A stretch of DNA of 34,951 nucleotides, from positions 1-34,951 of the forward strand of contig MU602676.1 of the NCBI GenBank assembly GCA_025201865.1, given 5' to 3'. Shown piece by piece: positions 1 to 10,158 of this stretch. The stretch is from Ramicandelaber brevisporus (taxonomy: Eukaryota; Kickxellomycota; Ramicandelaberales; Ramicandelaberaceae). The notes below the pieces were generated by a model. It was not told the DNA's origin, did no database searches, and saw only the letters and a program-made list of their open reading frames with translations. Position numbers and translations under genes: made by a program. Positions within the stretch are counted from its first letter, which is position 1; the number at the start of each line of letters is the position of its first letter.

Positions 1-1569
1 TCCAGCGCCTCCTCATTCTCCTCACTGTCATCCTCATCTAGCTCTTCCTCATCTAGCTCATCCGACAGTGACAGCGACAGCGACGATGACTCCAAGATTG
101 ATGTTGTCGTTCGTGATCCACAGGCTAGCGGCACCGTCAGCAGTGTATTCCTCGCCAATGCCGAAGCCAAAGCTCGTCGTCACTATGCCAAGCATGTCGA
201 GAAGGCCCAACGCTGTGCCGCCAAGGCTATGAAGCACGCAGCCAAGGAGGAGGCTAAGGCACGCAGCTGTGCCGAGCGCTCATCCGGCAAGGAAGTGCGC
301 AAGGCTGAGAAGCGTGCTGCCAAGGCAATGCACAGGGCTGAGAAGCAAGCCGCTCGTGCCCAACGCCGCGCTGAACGTGTCGGTGAGAAGGCTCGTCGTC
401 ATGCTGAAAAGGTTGCCAGCAAGCATTGCCACAAAGTGAAACGTACTATGACATCGAGCCGCGTGACTGACCTGCCAAAGTTCATTGATACCGTCCAGGT
501 CACAGCTCCAATGGCCGGCCACGATTTCACTGTTCCTGCGATTCCTGGTTTCATCAACCCGGTTCCTCCATTCACGCTGCCCAGCGCTCCATCAGAGAAG
601 GAGGTCGTCATGCAGGAAGGAGCACATACCACATCGCGTGCCATTCCATCCGAGAAGCCACCAGCATACTCTGAGAATTTGCTCCAGTACCACTTCCCAG
701 CATCCGTGCCGCTTGAGGTTCTGGTTTCCAAGCACCGCTCCACTATCTCACTGAGCGCCATCCCAGCACCATCCAACGAGATTCTCATTGACGTCCACAT
801 CCAGTCCAACAGCAAGGACGCCATTGATAAGCTCAAGCCAGCCGTCGAGAACTCTCAGGGCAAGAACATTATCCACATTGGCGGCAACTACCCTGGGTTC
901 AGCTTCTTCAGCTTCTTCCGTCAGTTGACCACTTTGCACATTAAAATCGATGTTGTTGTGCATTTGCCGGCAGTTCCAGTCAACGGCAACGATGTCAGCG
1001 TACACTCTTTGCACATCAAGTCTATTAGCGGCGGCATCAGCGGTGTTTCGACTGGCGCAACGTCGCTCTCTCATGTTAACTTTGGCAAGCTGGTTGTTGA
1101 AGTTGTCAACGACAGGATCAACCTGCCGCTCTTGCGTGCCAAGCAGCTTGATATCTCGACCGTCAATGGCGATGTGGACCTTCAGCAAGCCAACTTCCAG
1201 TCAGGTAACATCAAGACTGTCAACGGCAAGGTTCGCGGTGCGTTCCGTGTAGACTCCAGCGTTGATCTCACGACTGTCAACGGCAGCATCAGCGCCTCTC
1301 TGTCTCCAAACCCAGCCAACGCGACCACTCTGGCTGCTCGCACTGTCAACGGCAAGGTCACCCTTGGACTGGCCGAGACATTCTCCGGCAAGTTTGTGCT
1401 CAAGACATCCAACGGTAGCGTTGTTGTTCCAGATCAGAGCGAAGTCAAGGTGACAGACAGCCGCAAGAACCTCAAGGAGGGCATTGTGGTGCGTCCAAAT
1501 GCTCAGAGTGCACAGCATTCATTGGAAGCCAAGACCACCAATGGCTCCGTCGCATTTGCTCTTGTTTAA
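1..1569 (+). CDS. Lys/Ala-rich protein with C-terminal TVNG beta-repeat domain (DUF4097/DUF7330-like), 5'-truncated
   Basis: The reading frame is open from base 1, so the gene starts upstream of the window. The first in-window ATG at 229 lies inside a continuous helical region and is unlikely to be the true start. The visible part begins with a Ser run and an acidic Ser/Asp stretch (about 1-95). A strongly basic Ala/Lys/Arg/Glu helical segment follows (about 170-440), with recurring units such as AEKRAAKAMHRAEKQ. A Pro-rich linker comes next (about 500-690). The C-terminal part carries six regularly spaced T-x-N-G turns, the first four starting at 1159, 1216, 1273 and 1342 and the last two near 1405 and 1540. 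This spacing is typical of the beta-solenoid 'putative adhesin' DUF4097 and the fungal DUF7330 families. No signal peptide or membrane segment is visible in the available part. Function is unknown; a structural or surface/adhesion role is only a family-level guess. The stop is TAA at 1567. Confidence 0.8.
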   Translation, partial: SSASSFSSLSSSSSSSSSSSSDSDSDSDDDSKIDVVVRDPQASGTVSSVFLANAEAKARRHYAKHVEKAQRCAAKAMKHAAKEEAKARSCAERSSGKEVRKAEKRAAKAMHRAEKQAARAQRRAERVGEKARRHAEKVASKHCHKVKRTMTSSRVTDLPKFIDTVQVTAPMAGHDFTVPAIPGFINPVPPFTLPSAPSEKEVVMQEGAHTTSRAIPSEKPPAYSENLLQYHFPASVPLEVLVSKHRSTISLSAIPAPSNEILIDVHIQSNSKDAIDKLKPAVENSQGKNIIHIGGNYPGFSFFSFFRQLTTLHIKIDVVVHLPAVPVNGNDVSVHSLHIKSISGGISGVSTGATSLSHVNFGKLVVEVVNDRINLPLLRAKQLDISTVNGDVDLQQANFQSGNIKTVNGKVRGAFRVDSSVDLTTVNGSISASLSPNPANATTLAARTVNGKVTLGLAETFSGKFVLKTSNGSVVVPDQSEVKVTDSRKNLKEGIVVRPNAQSAQHSLEAKTTNGSVAFALV

Positions 1570-4506
1570 ATGTCCTTAACTGAGCCATCATTTTGTATTC
1601 TTTTTTGTTTGTTTGCTTGTTTCTTTATTTCTCCATCCTCTTAGCCTGATATTCAATCTCTTTCTCTCTCTTTCTCTTTCTTTTATCTATTGCTTTCTTT
1701 CTTTCTTTCTTGTTTTAAACAAAAGTTCGATTAAATCCTCCTGTTTGAATCATTTGTGTACATATACGAAGTGTTGGATTTGTGTTCAGGTTGTGAGAGG
1801 TTGCACACCAATTGCCTAATTTTGCAAGTGAGGATGTTCCACCAGGGTCTCCATCGTCGCCGATTCGAAAACAGTGTGCATTGACCACGATGTTAGTGTC
1901 AGAGGTTGTTTGTGAACAGTTGGCACTGTTCGCCGAACACATCCACACACACACATCCACACAGAGTCCATGCGGTCCATTCACTAAAGTGGTTCCCAGA
2001 CATGGCAATTCGCACATCAGCCTTTCACCCATCCTCAACATTATACCTTGTGGAGTGGGAACACAAACTAACTGCGATTGCAGTGGCCTAGTAACTGTTA
2101 AGCTACACTCTCACTAACTCGACATCTCCCTCTCCCTCTCTCTCTCTCTCCCTTCCTCCCAAACCTCTCTACGAACAAATTGAAATATATTCTCAGCATT
2201 CCTTAGACTGGACTGGACTGGACTGGACCAGACTGGACTGCATTCCCACAGCCTCCCCCACCTAACCAGTTTGTTCTGTTTTACTCTCGCTCATTAAGAC
2301 AATCATCAGCCCTCGTCGAAAATCCTTCTCTCCCCTCTTCCCCCATTTACCCCCATTTACCCTCCTTCTCCTCCACCAACAAGAGCGTGGGAAGGAACTC
2401 ACTGTTTTTGAAGCTACAGAATCTTCCCGTGCGTTACAGAAGACTAGCCCATTATCAAGTTTCGGAACGATTGAAAGTTGTGCGACTTACTTGTTCCCCT
2501 CCGCTCTCCTTTTATCTATCATAGCGGTCGACCCACTCCCATAGTTTCGCGCACATCCTTTCATCCTCCCCGCTCAACTCATCCTCCACACGCACCTCCA
2601 CACTCATCAATCCACACGCGTCTTCACGTTTTCACCTCCCCTCCTCTCTCTTTCTCTCTTATCACTTTATACCAGCTGATTTACATAAAGAGCAGCGGTA
2701 TCAGCAGTAGTAACAGTAGTAGTAGCAGTAGCAGTTGAAGCCACAATCATCGTTTTTACGATCATTAAGTTGATCATTTTTGGATCTTGCTTGCGCTCCG
2801 TGGAGATTTTTGATCGCTTTCGGAGTGTCATTTGCAACCTTTTCATTCTGGTCATCTCGGGCATTGAGTGTCCTTCTTTCTCGTCGTCTTCTTTTTTCTT
2901 CTTCTATTGTAACTTTTGTTTCTTCAATCTCCACTTCATCGTGTTTTTTTGCTTGTGTTTTGTTTTTGCGTGACGGTTGCTCTCCGATTTCAATCTAGTT
3001 GTAGCCACATCACACCATTCATCACTCATCCGCCTCCAAATAAGTAGTCCTGTCACCCACGTCTCGTTCCTGAGTTTTTTTTGTCTTGAACTTGTTCTCC
3101 GTCTGTGCACCTGTACTTCAAACTAGCTCGCCTCTCTCTTGCTCTCTCTCACTATCACTCTCACAGTCGAAGAACACTGTAACTCGCGCTATCTTGCGAC
3201 ACACATTTTCTCTCTTCTAACTCAGTTGAGCTTCATCATCATCATCATACCCTAATCACTCATTCATATTCTCTATTCTCTCTCTCTCGCTCACTGACTC
3301 GCTATCATCTCAAGCACCCGGTTCTAGAAACCTTCGAAATATACTTTATTGGTGCCACTGCCATTCTATTCTATTTCATTTCACTTCACCCTTCCACTTA
3401 CTCTCATTCTTACTCAATCTCACTCATTCTCACTCTCACTCTCAATCTCAGTTTCGATTCTTTTTTATTTTTATTTTTACTTTTATTTTTGACATACTCA
3501 CTCACTCACTCACTCGCTCACCCGCCCGCAGCAACACCTTGGCATCTCAATTGCGTCGTTTATTTAACTGCGCGTCACTCTGACCTCCATTAATCACCAC
3601 TCTGCACCGTCACATCAGAACTCCCCTCCCACTTCCTTCATTTCTGTACTCACGCCGCTTTACTCGACCAGGCGTCCGATTCTCTCTTCCCTTCCTCTTC
3701 CCTCCCTCGCCCAGTTGCCAACTCTCTTGTATCCAACAAAATCTATTCGCCGTTGCATTTTACCTGATTTGGAAGTTTGTACCACACGTGTCCTCAACAC
3801 TTACCCCGACTCAGTTTTTTACTACATTTGCCAACTTTGTTTCTGATCGGGGTCACCCTGTGTGTTTTTCTGTAACCTCTTTGCTATCAAACTTGAGGCC
3901 ATCCCCGGACCTACCATATCGTGCTTCGTGCTTCGAGTGCATCTCTCAGGTCAAACTCTCAGCTTGAAGAAGAAAAGAAACTCTCGGTCACTCAGCCAAG
4001 TAGCACACAGTGTCCCAGCCGTTTCTGGTCAATTCTTGATATAGCAGCAGCAACAACAACAGCAATAGCAACATCACTGGTCACCGGCCCACATTACTCG
4101 GTCCTATCACCTTCGCCAGTGTCTCTTGCTTCTTTCATTTCCACTCCCCCTCCTTTGTTCGATTTCTTATTCGCCTGCTGCTCCATCTTTGTTTGCTTTG
4201 GCCATCTAGACAGACAGCCAGACAGCCATACAGCCAGCCCACTTTACCACTCCCACTCACATTTGACTAGCTCGTTTGGCCACACTCTTTTGTGTTTGTG
4301 TGTGTGCCTTTGTGTGCGTGTGTGTCTGCTTGCATACTGTCAGTTTGTTCGCGTTCGTGTGTGTGTGTGTCTACTCCGTCTGGCGTGCTTGACGTTGTTT
4401 TGACTTCCTTTGCGCCCTTTTTGCAGCTGTTGTAATTTCACATCACATCCTTTTGTTTCTCTCATCGACGACACATCTCCGTTGATCTATCTCCCTACAC
4501 ACATCC
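1570..4506. other. Long gene-free spacer / probable 5' leader of the MFS gene
   Basis: About 2.9 kb holds no convincing gene. From about 2110 to 4500 the plus strand is strongly C/T-rich, with CT, TCAC, TCA and TTTTA simple repeats and a GT-rich patch near 4285-4370. Open frames here (for example 1812-2117 and 3921-4403) are low-complexity and resemble no known family. Several pyrimidine tracts ending in CAG (for example near 3520-3531, CCCGCAG) look like 3' splice sites, so part of this could be a spliced 5' UTR. The first few hundred bases should contain the terminator of the upstream gene. An ATTAAA is present near 1731. Confidence 0.6.
2206..2240. repeat. GACTG pentanucleotide microsatellite
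   Basis: Seven tandem pentamers of GACTG are present, with the fifth changed to GACCA. It lies in the gene-free spacer. Confidence 0.9.
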
Positions 4507-6864
4507 ATGAGCGGATATCCAGGCGGCGGCGGTGGCGGCATTGCTGGTTACGACAACCAGGGACGTCCAATTATCACTGAAAAGCAGTACGGCGTTGGCA
4601 TGGGCGGCGGTTACCAGCAGCAGGCGTACACTCCACACTCTGCATCGTCCCCAGTCAGCGCGGCCGGCGGCATTGTTGGCGGAACTGCCGGTGCGGGCAT
4701 GGTTCACTCCTCGCACAATGCCAGCAACCAAGCTGCCAACATCGCACTTCCAGAATCCAACCTCACCAAGAAGGTTGAGGCCAATTTCTTTGTGCGCACA
4801 TTGCTCAAGCACTACGGCAACACCGAGTACATTCGTTCGCCTGAAGATATCAAAGCCGACGAGCGCGTCTTTGGCGGATTGCTCCCATTCTCGCACCACG
4901 CCATTATCCCGGCCGCTATCCTGACTCAGTTCTGCTGTGGTACTTTGTATTCGTGGTCAGCGGTGTCGAAGTGGATCACATTGAACCTGTGGCCAAGCGA
5001 TAAGCTCGGTAACACGGCGACCAACGTGTTCTTTGTGTCTGTCGGCATGTTTGGTATCACAGCTGCGGTAATGGGTCCGTGGATTGAGCGTTCTGCGCCG
5101 AGACGAGGCGCGTCGGTGGGTGCCATGCTGTTCTTGCTCGGCAACATCCTGACGGCTGTCACATTCTTTGCTCAACAGCCATGGCTGCTCTATCTTGGCT
5201 ATGGTGTTGTCGGTGCTGCTGGTCTTGGTATCTCGTATGTCACCACCGCGTCTGTCGTGCAGAAATGGTATCCAAATGCCCGTGGTCTTGCCGCTGGCTT
5301 TGCTGTCTGTGGATTTGGTGGTGGCTCGTTGGCGTTTACCAAGGTGCGTGCCATTTTCATCAATAAATTCTTTGGCTCGGATGTTGGTGACGTCTACCTG
5401 GACCCTAAGTTCCATGACCAGATTGCATCTTCACTGGGCAAGACTTTCCTGTGCGAGGCTGCCATGTTCTTTATGCTGATGATGCTCTGTGGTGAGTTGT
5501 TCCGTGCTCCACCTCCCGGCCTCAACCTGAACGGTGTCGCTCTCCAAGAAGACAGCAAGGGCCGTGTCTACAAGGCACTGGCTGGCAAGAACTCTGCCCC
5601 TAATGGCGGTGCGGTCGAGCTGGGAAAGAGCGCTGAGGACTCTGAGGACACTGTCGATGAGAAGCCAACCATCAAGATTACTCTGATCCAAGCTCTGACA
5701 TCGCGCGACTTCTGGATGCTGTACTTCATCTTCTTTGCCAACCAGTTCTTCGGTCTTGTCGTCATCTCGCGTATTGGTAACATCTGCCAAGAAATCTTCT
5801 ACCTCAACCCGAGAAGTCAGGAACACTACACCGACGCTACCCGCACAACCGAACGTCTAAAGTCATATGCTTCTACTCAAGCTGCCACTTGGGTTGCGGT
5901 TGATGGTGCGTTCAACATTGCTGGTCGTGTGGTCATGGCTGGCTTGTCAGATCACATTGGTCGTAAGTCGGCGTTTGTTGTCATGTTGACGTCTCAAATT
6001 ATCCTGGTGGCCATCGGCTTGCCCATTTCGCTCAAGAACGACTCTCTGTTTGGTTTCTTGGTTTGTGCCTGGGTTGCCACATTCTTCTACGGTGGCGGCT
6101 TCGGTGTCATTCCCGCTTTCTTGGCTGACATGTTCGGTCCGTACAATGTCTCTGCCTGCCACGGCCTGATGCTTACCGCCTGGTCCATTGGTGGTATCGT
6201 TGGTGGTCTCATCATGACCAATGTTGTCAGTCGCTACCAAGCCTCGTCCCTACTCAAATCCGCCGACCCTGAGGCATATGTGATTAATCTGTACTGGATT
6301 ATGGCTGTCATGATCTTGGGCTGGTTCTTCCTCTTCTTCCTCCGTGCCATGCTGCGTGATCGCCTGTTCCCAGCCGTTCCGGGTCAGTGGCTTCGGTTGC
6401 GCATCTTTGGCCGCATGATTCGCTTTATCAAGCCATTCCAAATCCAAGTCCTGTCCGCTGCTCAAGAAGAGGCTGAATGGGAAGAGTTCTTGATGATGTG
6501 TATCATTCGTTTGCGTCTTGTCAAAAACGAGGCTGAAGCCAACAACCGTGCGCAGAATGGTGCAAATGGTGGTGGTAGCGGCAGCAACCATCTGCAGAGC
6601 ACATTCAACAACAACATTAACAACACAAGTGTCAACAACAGTGCAAATGGTGGAACATCGTATCCACCCAACGGCAAGGGCAGTAGTCGTCAGCCTCATT
6701 ACTTGCAGCAACAGCAGCAGCAGCAATCTCAACCACAGTATAACTTCAATATCAACAACTTTACGCCAGCACCGCCAAGTGCATACGAAGGTCCAAGCTT
6801 TGCTAGTTCAGGTGTCACAGCGACTCCGGACTATCGCCATATTCAACAGCAGCAGTATCAGCAC

Positions 6865-6899
<35 letters not shown>

Positions 6900-7242
6900 A
6901 CAGCAAAGACGCGATGACCATTATCCATACAACAGCACGTCCAATCAGCAGCTGCGTGGTGCTGGTGCCAACGCTGGCATGGGTGGCAATGGCAGCACTG
7001 AAATGGGTGGCTACGATCCGATGACCAGTTTGGCATCACCTTCTTGGCCAGTCAACTCAAACACGATGCAATATCAACAGCAGCAACAACAACAACAGCA
7101 ACAGCAACAGCAACAAAATCAGCAGCAGCAAAGTACATCTCCAAGATTGGCTTATAATCAACAACCAGTTAACTCAAGGCCGTCCCAGCAGCTGCCTCAA
7201 AAGCGTCAAAACAACTATGTGCCGTACTCTCAACGGTCGTAA
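4507..7242 (+). CDS. MFS transporter, oxalate:formate antiporter/monocarboxylate-like, with polyglutamine C-terminal tail
   Basis: This is a 911-residue integral membrane protein of the major facilitator superfamily, likely moving a small organic anion across the plasma or an organelle membrane. The Gly-rich N-terminus (1-100) is cytosolic. The first transmembrane segments start near residue 132, around GTLYSWSAV, which resembles the oxalate/formate antiporter (OFA) family. Further helices lie at about 173-192, 203-221, 227-250, 258-277 and 315-332. The central loop (about 333-395) is hydrophilic, and the second six-helix half spans about 402-615. The loop motif SDHIGRK (481-487) is the MFS signature between helices of the second half. 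Residues 680-911 form a disordered Asn/Gly/Gln-rich tail with three Gln tracts, absent from ordinary family members of about 450-600 residues. The ATG at 4507 opens the frame. Substrate cannot be decided from sequence. Confidence 0.88.
6844..7134 (+). repeat. CAG/CAA polyglutamine tracts in the transporter tail
   Basis: Two long mixed CAG/CAA runs (6844-6908 and 7075-7134) encode near-pure glutamine and are separated by a Gly/Asn-rich spacer. A shorter run sits at about 6707-6727. The mixed codons suggest protein-level rather than purely slippage-driven maintenance. Confidence 0.9.
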
Positions 7243-7534
7243 ATTAACAACCACTATTTGCTTTAACTTTTCCTATTAACATTTTTAACCATCCTTCGTC
7301 TCACACTCCCTTACTATACCCTCCATCTCCCCCATCAACCCAATTCATCCTTTTCACTATTTAGTTAATTTTGTTTTTGCCTAATTATTATTTTTTACTT
7401 GAAACCTTAATTTGCTCTTTCATACTATTACATGTATTGGTGTATTGGTTGGTATTTAAACAGTGTTTTGATTTTTAAGAGGAATATTTCAAGTTAATTG
7501 TGGCTGAAACGCTTGGAATCTGACAGTGGTTGAT
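7243..7534. other. Convergent intergenic region between the MFS gene and NOP58
   Basis: This A/T-rich stretch of 292 bp holds the 3' ends of two genes transcribed toward each other. No coding frame or clear hairpin terminator is visible. Confidence 0.6.
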
Positions 7535-9127
7535 CTACTCTTCAGTCTTTGCCTTCTTCTTCTTCTTCTTTTCGCCGCTATCATCCTCGTCCTTACTCTT
7601 CTTCTCCTTCTTTTCCTTCTTCTCCTTCTTATCGCTCTTCTCACTCTTGTCCTTCTTGTCCTTCTTCTCCTTCTTCTCCTTCTTTGGCTCTTCCTCAGCC
7701 TCTTCCTCGTCGTCAGACTCATCGTGCTTGCGCTTCTTGGATGATGCCTTCTCCGAGTCCTCGCCATTGACTGGTGCAGCCTTCTTTGGCAGAGTCGAGT
7801 CAGCAGCAGCGTTGTACGAAGTAGCCTTGACATTGTAATCGTGCTTGCCAGCCTGGTTGAACGACTTGGTGCCATTCTTACCACGGCCACCCATGCCAGA
7901 AGCAGCGGCGGCAAAGCGGCCCTCAAGCTGACGGAGACGAGCCTCGACCTTGGCACGGTTCTCAATGCCAACCTCTGGAGACTCAGACTCGCCAAGAGCA
8001 TCGACACGGATGGCAATGGCAGTCTTTGTGGCCAAGGTACGAGCAATCTTACCCTTCATCTTTGGACCAGCCTGGCCAACAAGCGATGCGTGGTAAATGA
8101 GACCGTACTTGGGCGTGTCGTGCTTAGTCTTGAGCGCACGGAACAGCGCCTTCTCAGCACCGAGAATCTGAACGGTCGATGCTGGGTACTTGCTCAGGGT
8201 CAGGAGGGAGCCAGCATGAGCAATCAAACGAGCACCAACAAGCTCTCCAACCAGAGTGGTCAGATTTGGAGCAATAGCCACCATGCGGTTCTTCAGGTAC
8301 TCGTACAGGTTGGCGCGGTACTCGAAGATGTTGATGACCTGGTCGCAGAGAGCCTCAATGTTGAGCATATCCTCCTCGCTGATTTCGGTACCCATGGAGA
8401 TCTCGGCAGCCTCCTTGAGCTGAGTCTCAATCTCCTCTGGCAGGACGCCGCTCAAATCAGTGGCAATGGTGTTGGTGCGGTACTTCATGAGCTTGACACA
8501 GCGAGCAAAAGCCAGGTTGTCAACAACAATCTTGGCCATTTCTGGGAAGTGCCAGCCGTACCATTCCTTGAGACGCATCGCGTAAGTGTTCAGCTCCTTG
8601 TCCAAATCATCGAGCAGGTGAATGGCCTGGATGATCATGGTGTCAACCTTGTCTGGGCTGAACTTGAGCTTGTAGCGAGACAGCGAGTGCGACAGACCAA
8701 GCTGCATGGCGTGCAGGTCGGATGGAGAGATGCCCTGCAGCACAGCCTCGAGCTGGGAGCGAATACCGCGGTACAGCTCATTGACCGACGAGTCCGACAT
8801 GACGTTGATGCCGAGCTTCTTGGAGATGGCGCTGCCCAGCTTCTGGTCAGAGACAATGAGCTGCTCCTTCTTGAGCAGCTTGGCAACGTCCGAGGAAGTC
8901 AAGAAGGACTTGAGGTTCTTGGCAACCTTGCCCTCAACAATGGCGGTGACGGCAGACAGAGCATCGACAGTGTTCTCGAATTTGTGGAAGGCCTTGAGCT
9001 TGACGACATTCTTGGCACCCTCTGGAGTGGCAAAGTCGGTGGCCAAAGAGTCGGCCTGCTGGAGCTTGTTGTCGTCCAAAAGCCGGAACAAGGCGTAACC
9101 GGCGGCAGTCTCAAGGAGAACAATCAT
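7535..9127 (-). CDS. NOP58: Nucleolar protein NOP58, box C/D snoRNP core subunit
   Basis: This 530-residue protein is a core component of box C/D small nucleolar ribonucleoproteins, which guide 2'-O-methylation and processing of rRNA in the nucleolus, together with NOP56, fibrillarin and SNU13. The order of domains matches the family: an N-terminal NOP5NT domain starting MIVLLETAAGYALF (1-66), a helical NOSIC/coiled-coil region (about 158-212, around the WYGWHFPE motif), and the RNA-binding Nop domain (about 255-405). The Nop domain contains GAEKALFRALK and the GPKMKGKIAR segment. A Lys/Glu/Asp-rich tail (about 455-530) is the typical KKE/D repeat. Length is close to yeast Nop58 (511). The gene has one exon, with its start CAT at 9125-9127. 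Its promoter is shared with the divergent RPA3 gene. Confidence 0.97.
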   Translation of the reverse strand: MIVLLETAAGYALFRLLDDNKLQQADSLATDFATPEGAKNVVKLKAFHKFENTVDALSAVTAIVEGKVAKNLKSFLTSSDVAKLLKKEQLIVSDQKLGSAISKKLGINVMSDSSVNELYRGIRSQLEAVLQGISPSDLHAMQLGLSHSLSRYKLKFSPDKVDTMIIQAIHLLDDLDKELNTYAMRLKEWYGWHFPEMAKIVVDNLAFARCVKLMKYRTNTIATDLSGVLPEEIETQLKEAAEISMGTEISEEDMLNIEALCDQVINIFEYRANLYEYLKNRMVAIAPNLTTLVGELVGARLIAHAGSLLTLSKYPASTVQILGAEKALFRALKTKHDTPKYGLIYHASLVGQAGPKMKGKIARTLATKTAIAIRVDALGESESPEVGIENRAKVEARLRQLEGRFAAAASGMGGRGKNGTKSFNQAGKHDYNVKATSYNAAADSTLPKKAAPVNGEDSEKASSKKRKHDESDDEEEAEEEPKKEKKEKKDKKDKSEKSDKKEKKEKKEKKSKDEDDSGEKKKKKKAKTEE

Positions 9128-9509
9128 TCCTTTCTTTTCTTTTTAGCTTTTTAGTTGTATATCGGCTGGCCTGACGTGTTTCTGTTGCTGTTGCTGCTGT
9201 TGCTGCTACTGTAACGGCTGCTGTCACTGCTCTAGATCGTTATAATGTGCGTGCGTGCGTGTGTGTGCGTTTGAGTTTTTTTTTGTACTTTAGATCAACC
9301 TGTGTCTTAAACTCGATGCCTTTTCAAGGCTGATATATTTTTTTCCAACCTTTATTTTCTTCCACTTTTTTTCTTCCCTCTTCTTTGCTTGTTTTTCTTT
9401 GTTATTGTTGTATCTTCTGAACGCGCAGCAAATACTACTACCGCTCTTTTTATTTGTTCTTTTTTGTTTCTTCGGTTGCCTTCTCCAAAACAAATAAACG
9501 ATCAGCACG
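9128..9509. promoter_or_regulatory. Bidirectional promoter region between NOP58 and RPA3
   Basis: This 382-bp stretch separates two divergently transcribed housekeeping genes and must hold both promoters. It contains a GCTGTTGCTGCTGTTGCT-type trinucleotide patch (about 9184-9210), a TG/CG dinucleotide-rich run (about 9246-9271) and a T-rich leader before RPA3. No clear TATA box is seen. Confidence 0.6.
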
Positions 9510-9836
9510 ATGGACGCTACAACTCCCAGAGTAAACTCTGCTATGCTCAAGGCTTTCGACGGCCAGGTCGTCCGCCTTGTTGGCAAAGTTCTCCAAATCA
9601 GCCCAGGCTCGGTGCTGCTGGAGGCTAGCGACAAGGGCCACGTTCAGATTGAATGCAGCAACCCGCTCCCGATTCAATCGCAGTACATTGAGATTATCGG
9701 CCGTGCGCAGGCTAGCAAGGGCTCGCTGATGGCGTTTACAATGACAAACTTGGGAGACGTTATGGACTTGAACGCGTACAATCAAATGGTGGAGCTCACA
9801 CCAAAGTTCCCAGCAATCTTTAGTGATAAATCTTAA
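9510..9836 (+). CDS. RPA3: Replication protein A subunit 3 (RPA14/RFA3)
   Basis: This 108-residue single OB-fold protein is the smallest subunit of the heterotrimeric single-stranded-DNA-binding complex RPA, which acts in nuclear DNA replication, repair and recombination. The opening pattern (PRVNSAMLKAFDGQVVRLVGKV) matches RPA14, whose N-terminus reads similarly R-I-N-x-x-M-L followed by a V-x-x-V-G-R/K strand. The middle 'IEIIGRAQASK' strand and the C-terminal 'LNAYNQMVELTPKFPAIF' helix, which forms the trimer interface, are also family-typical. Length agrees with the usual 110-122 residues. The gene is one exon, starting at an ATG in an A-rich context (CACGATGG). The sequence is intact and unremarkable. 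Confidence 0.9.
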   Translation: MDATTPRVNSAMLKAFDGQVVRLVGKVLQISPGSVLLEASDKGHVQIECSNPLPIQSQYIEIIGRAQASKGSLMAFTMTNLGDVMDLNAYNQMVELTPKFPAIFSDKS

Positions 9837-10158
9837 ACAAGGTGATAATCATTGAATGCTTGTAATCATATAAAGTAGTGTATAGTGTATAGCGCAGATG
9901 ACAGTAACGAGTGAGCGCGAAAGATACTGTTAAACGCGGGTTGAGCAGTGTTATATTTCGCGATGCCGCAGTAGCAATGCTGCATTTGCGCAGCCAAAGC
10001 GTTCATTGTCGCCTTGTTCGAGTAACCCACTTTTCGCTTTTTGCTTTTGCCTTTTCTTTTTTTCTAAACAGCACGACACAAAGCCATCATCGCGCCAAGT
10101 AACAACAATAACAACAACAGCAGCGGCAGCAACAAGCATCACAGCAGCAGCAACCGCA
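9837..10158 (+). promoter_or_regulatory. RPA3 3' region and CAND1 promoter/5' UTR
   Basis: This 322-bp spacer has no coding frame of note. A T-rich tract ending CTAAACAG (about 10045-10071) resembles a 3' splice site, and a CAACAA/CAGCAG-rich leader runs into the CAND1 ATG. Both are compatible with a 5' UTR. Confidence 0.5.

Noticed and set aside
1715-2117. Overlapping open frames of about 100 codons on both strands
   Set aside because: There is no domain, no conserved motif and no supporting splice or start context.
3921-4403. A 160-codon open frame upstream of the transporter
   Set aside because: It is low-complexity Ser/Cys/Val sequence produced by CT and GT repeats, with no family resemblance.
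7841-9154. A 437-codon open frame on the plus strand, antisense to NOP58
   Set aside because: It mirrors the strongly biased codons of NOP58, has no recognisable domain, and the opposite strand is an unambiguous NOP58.
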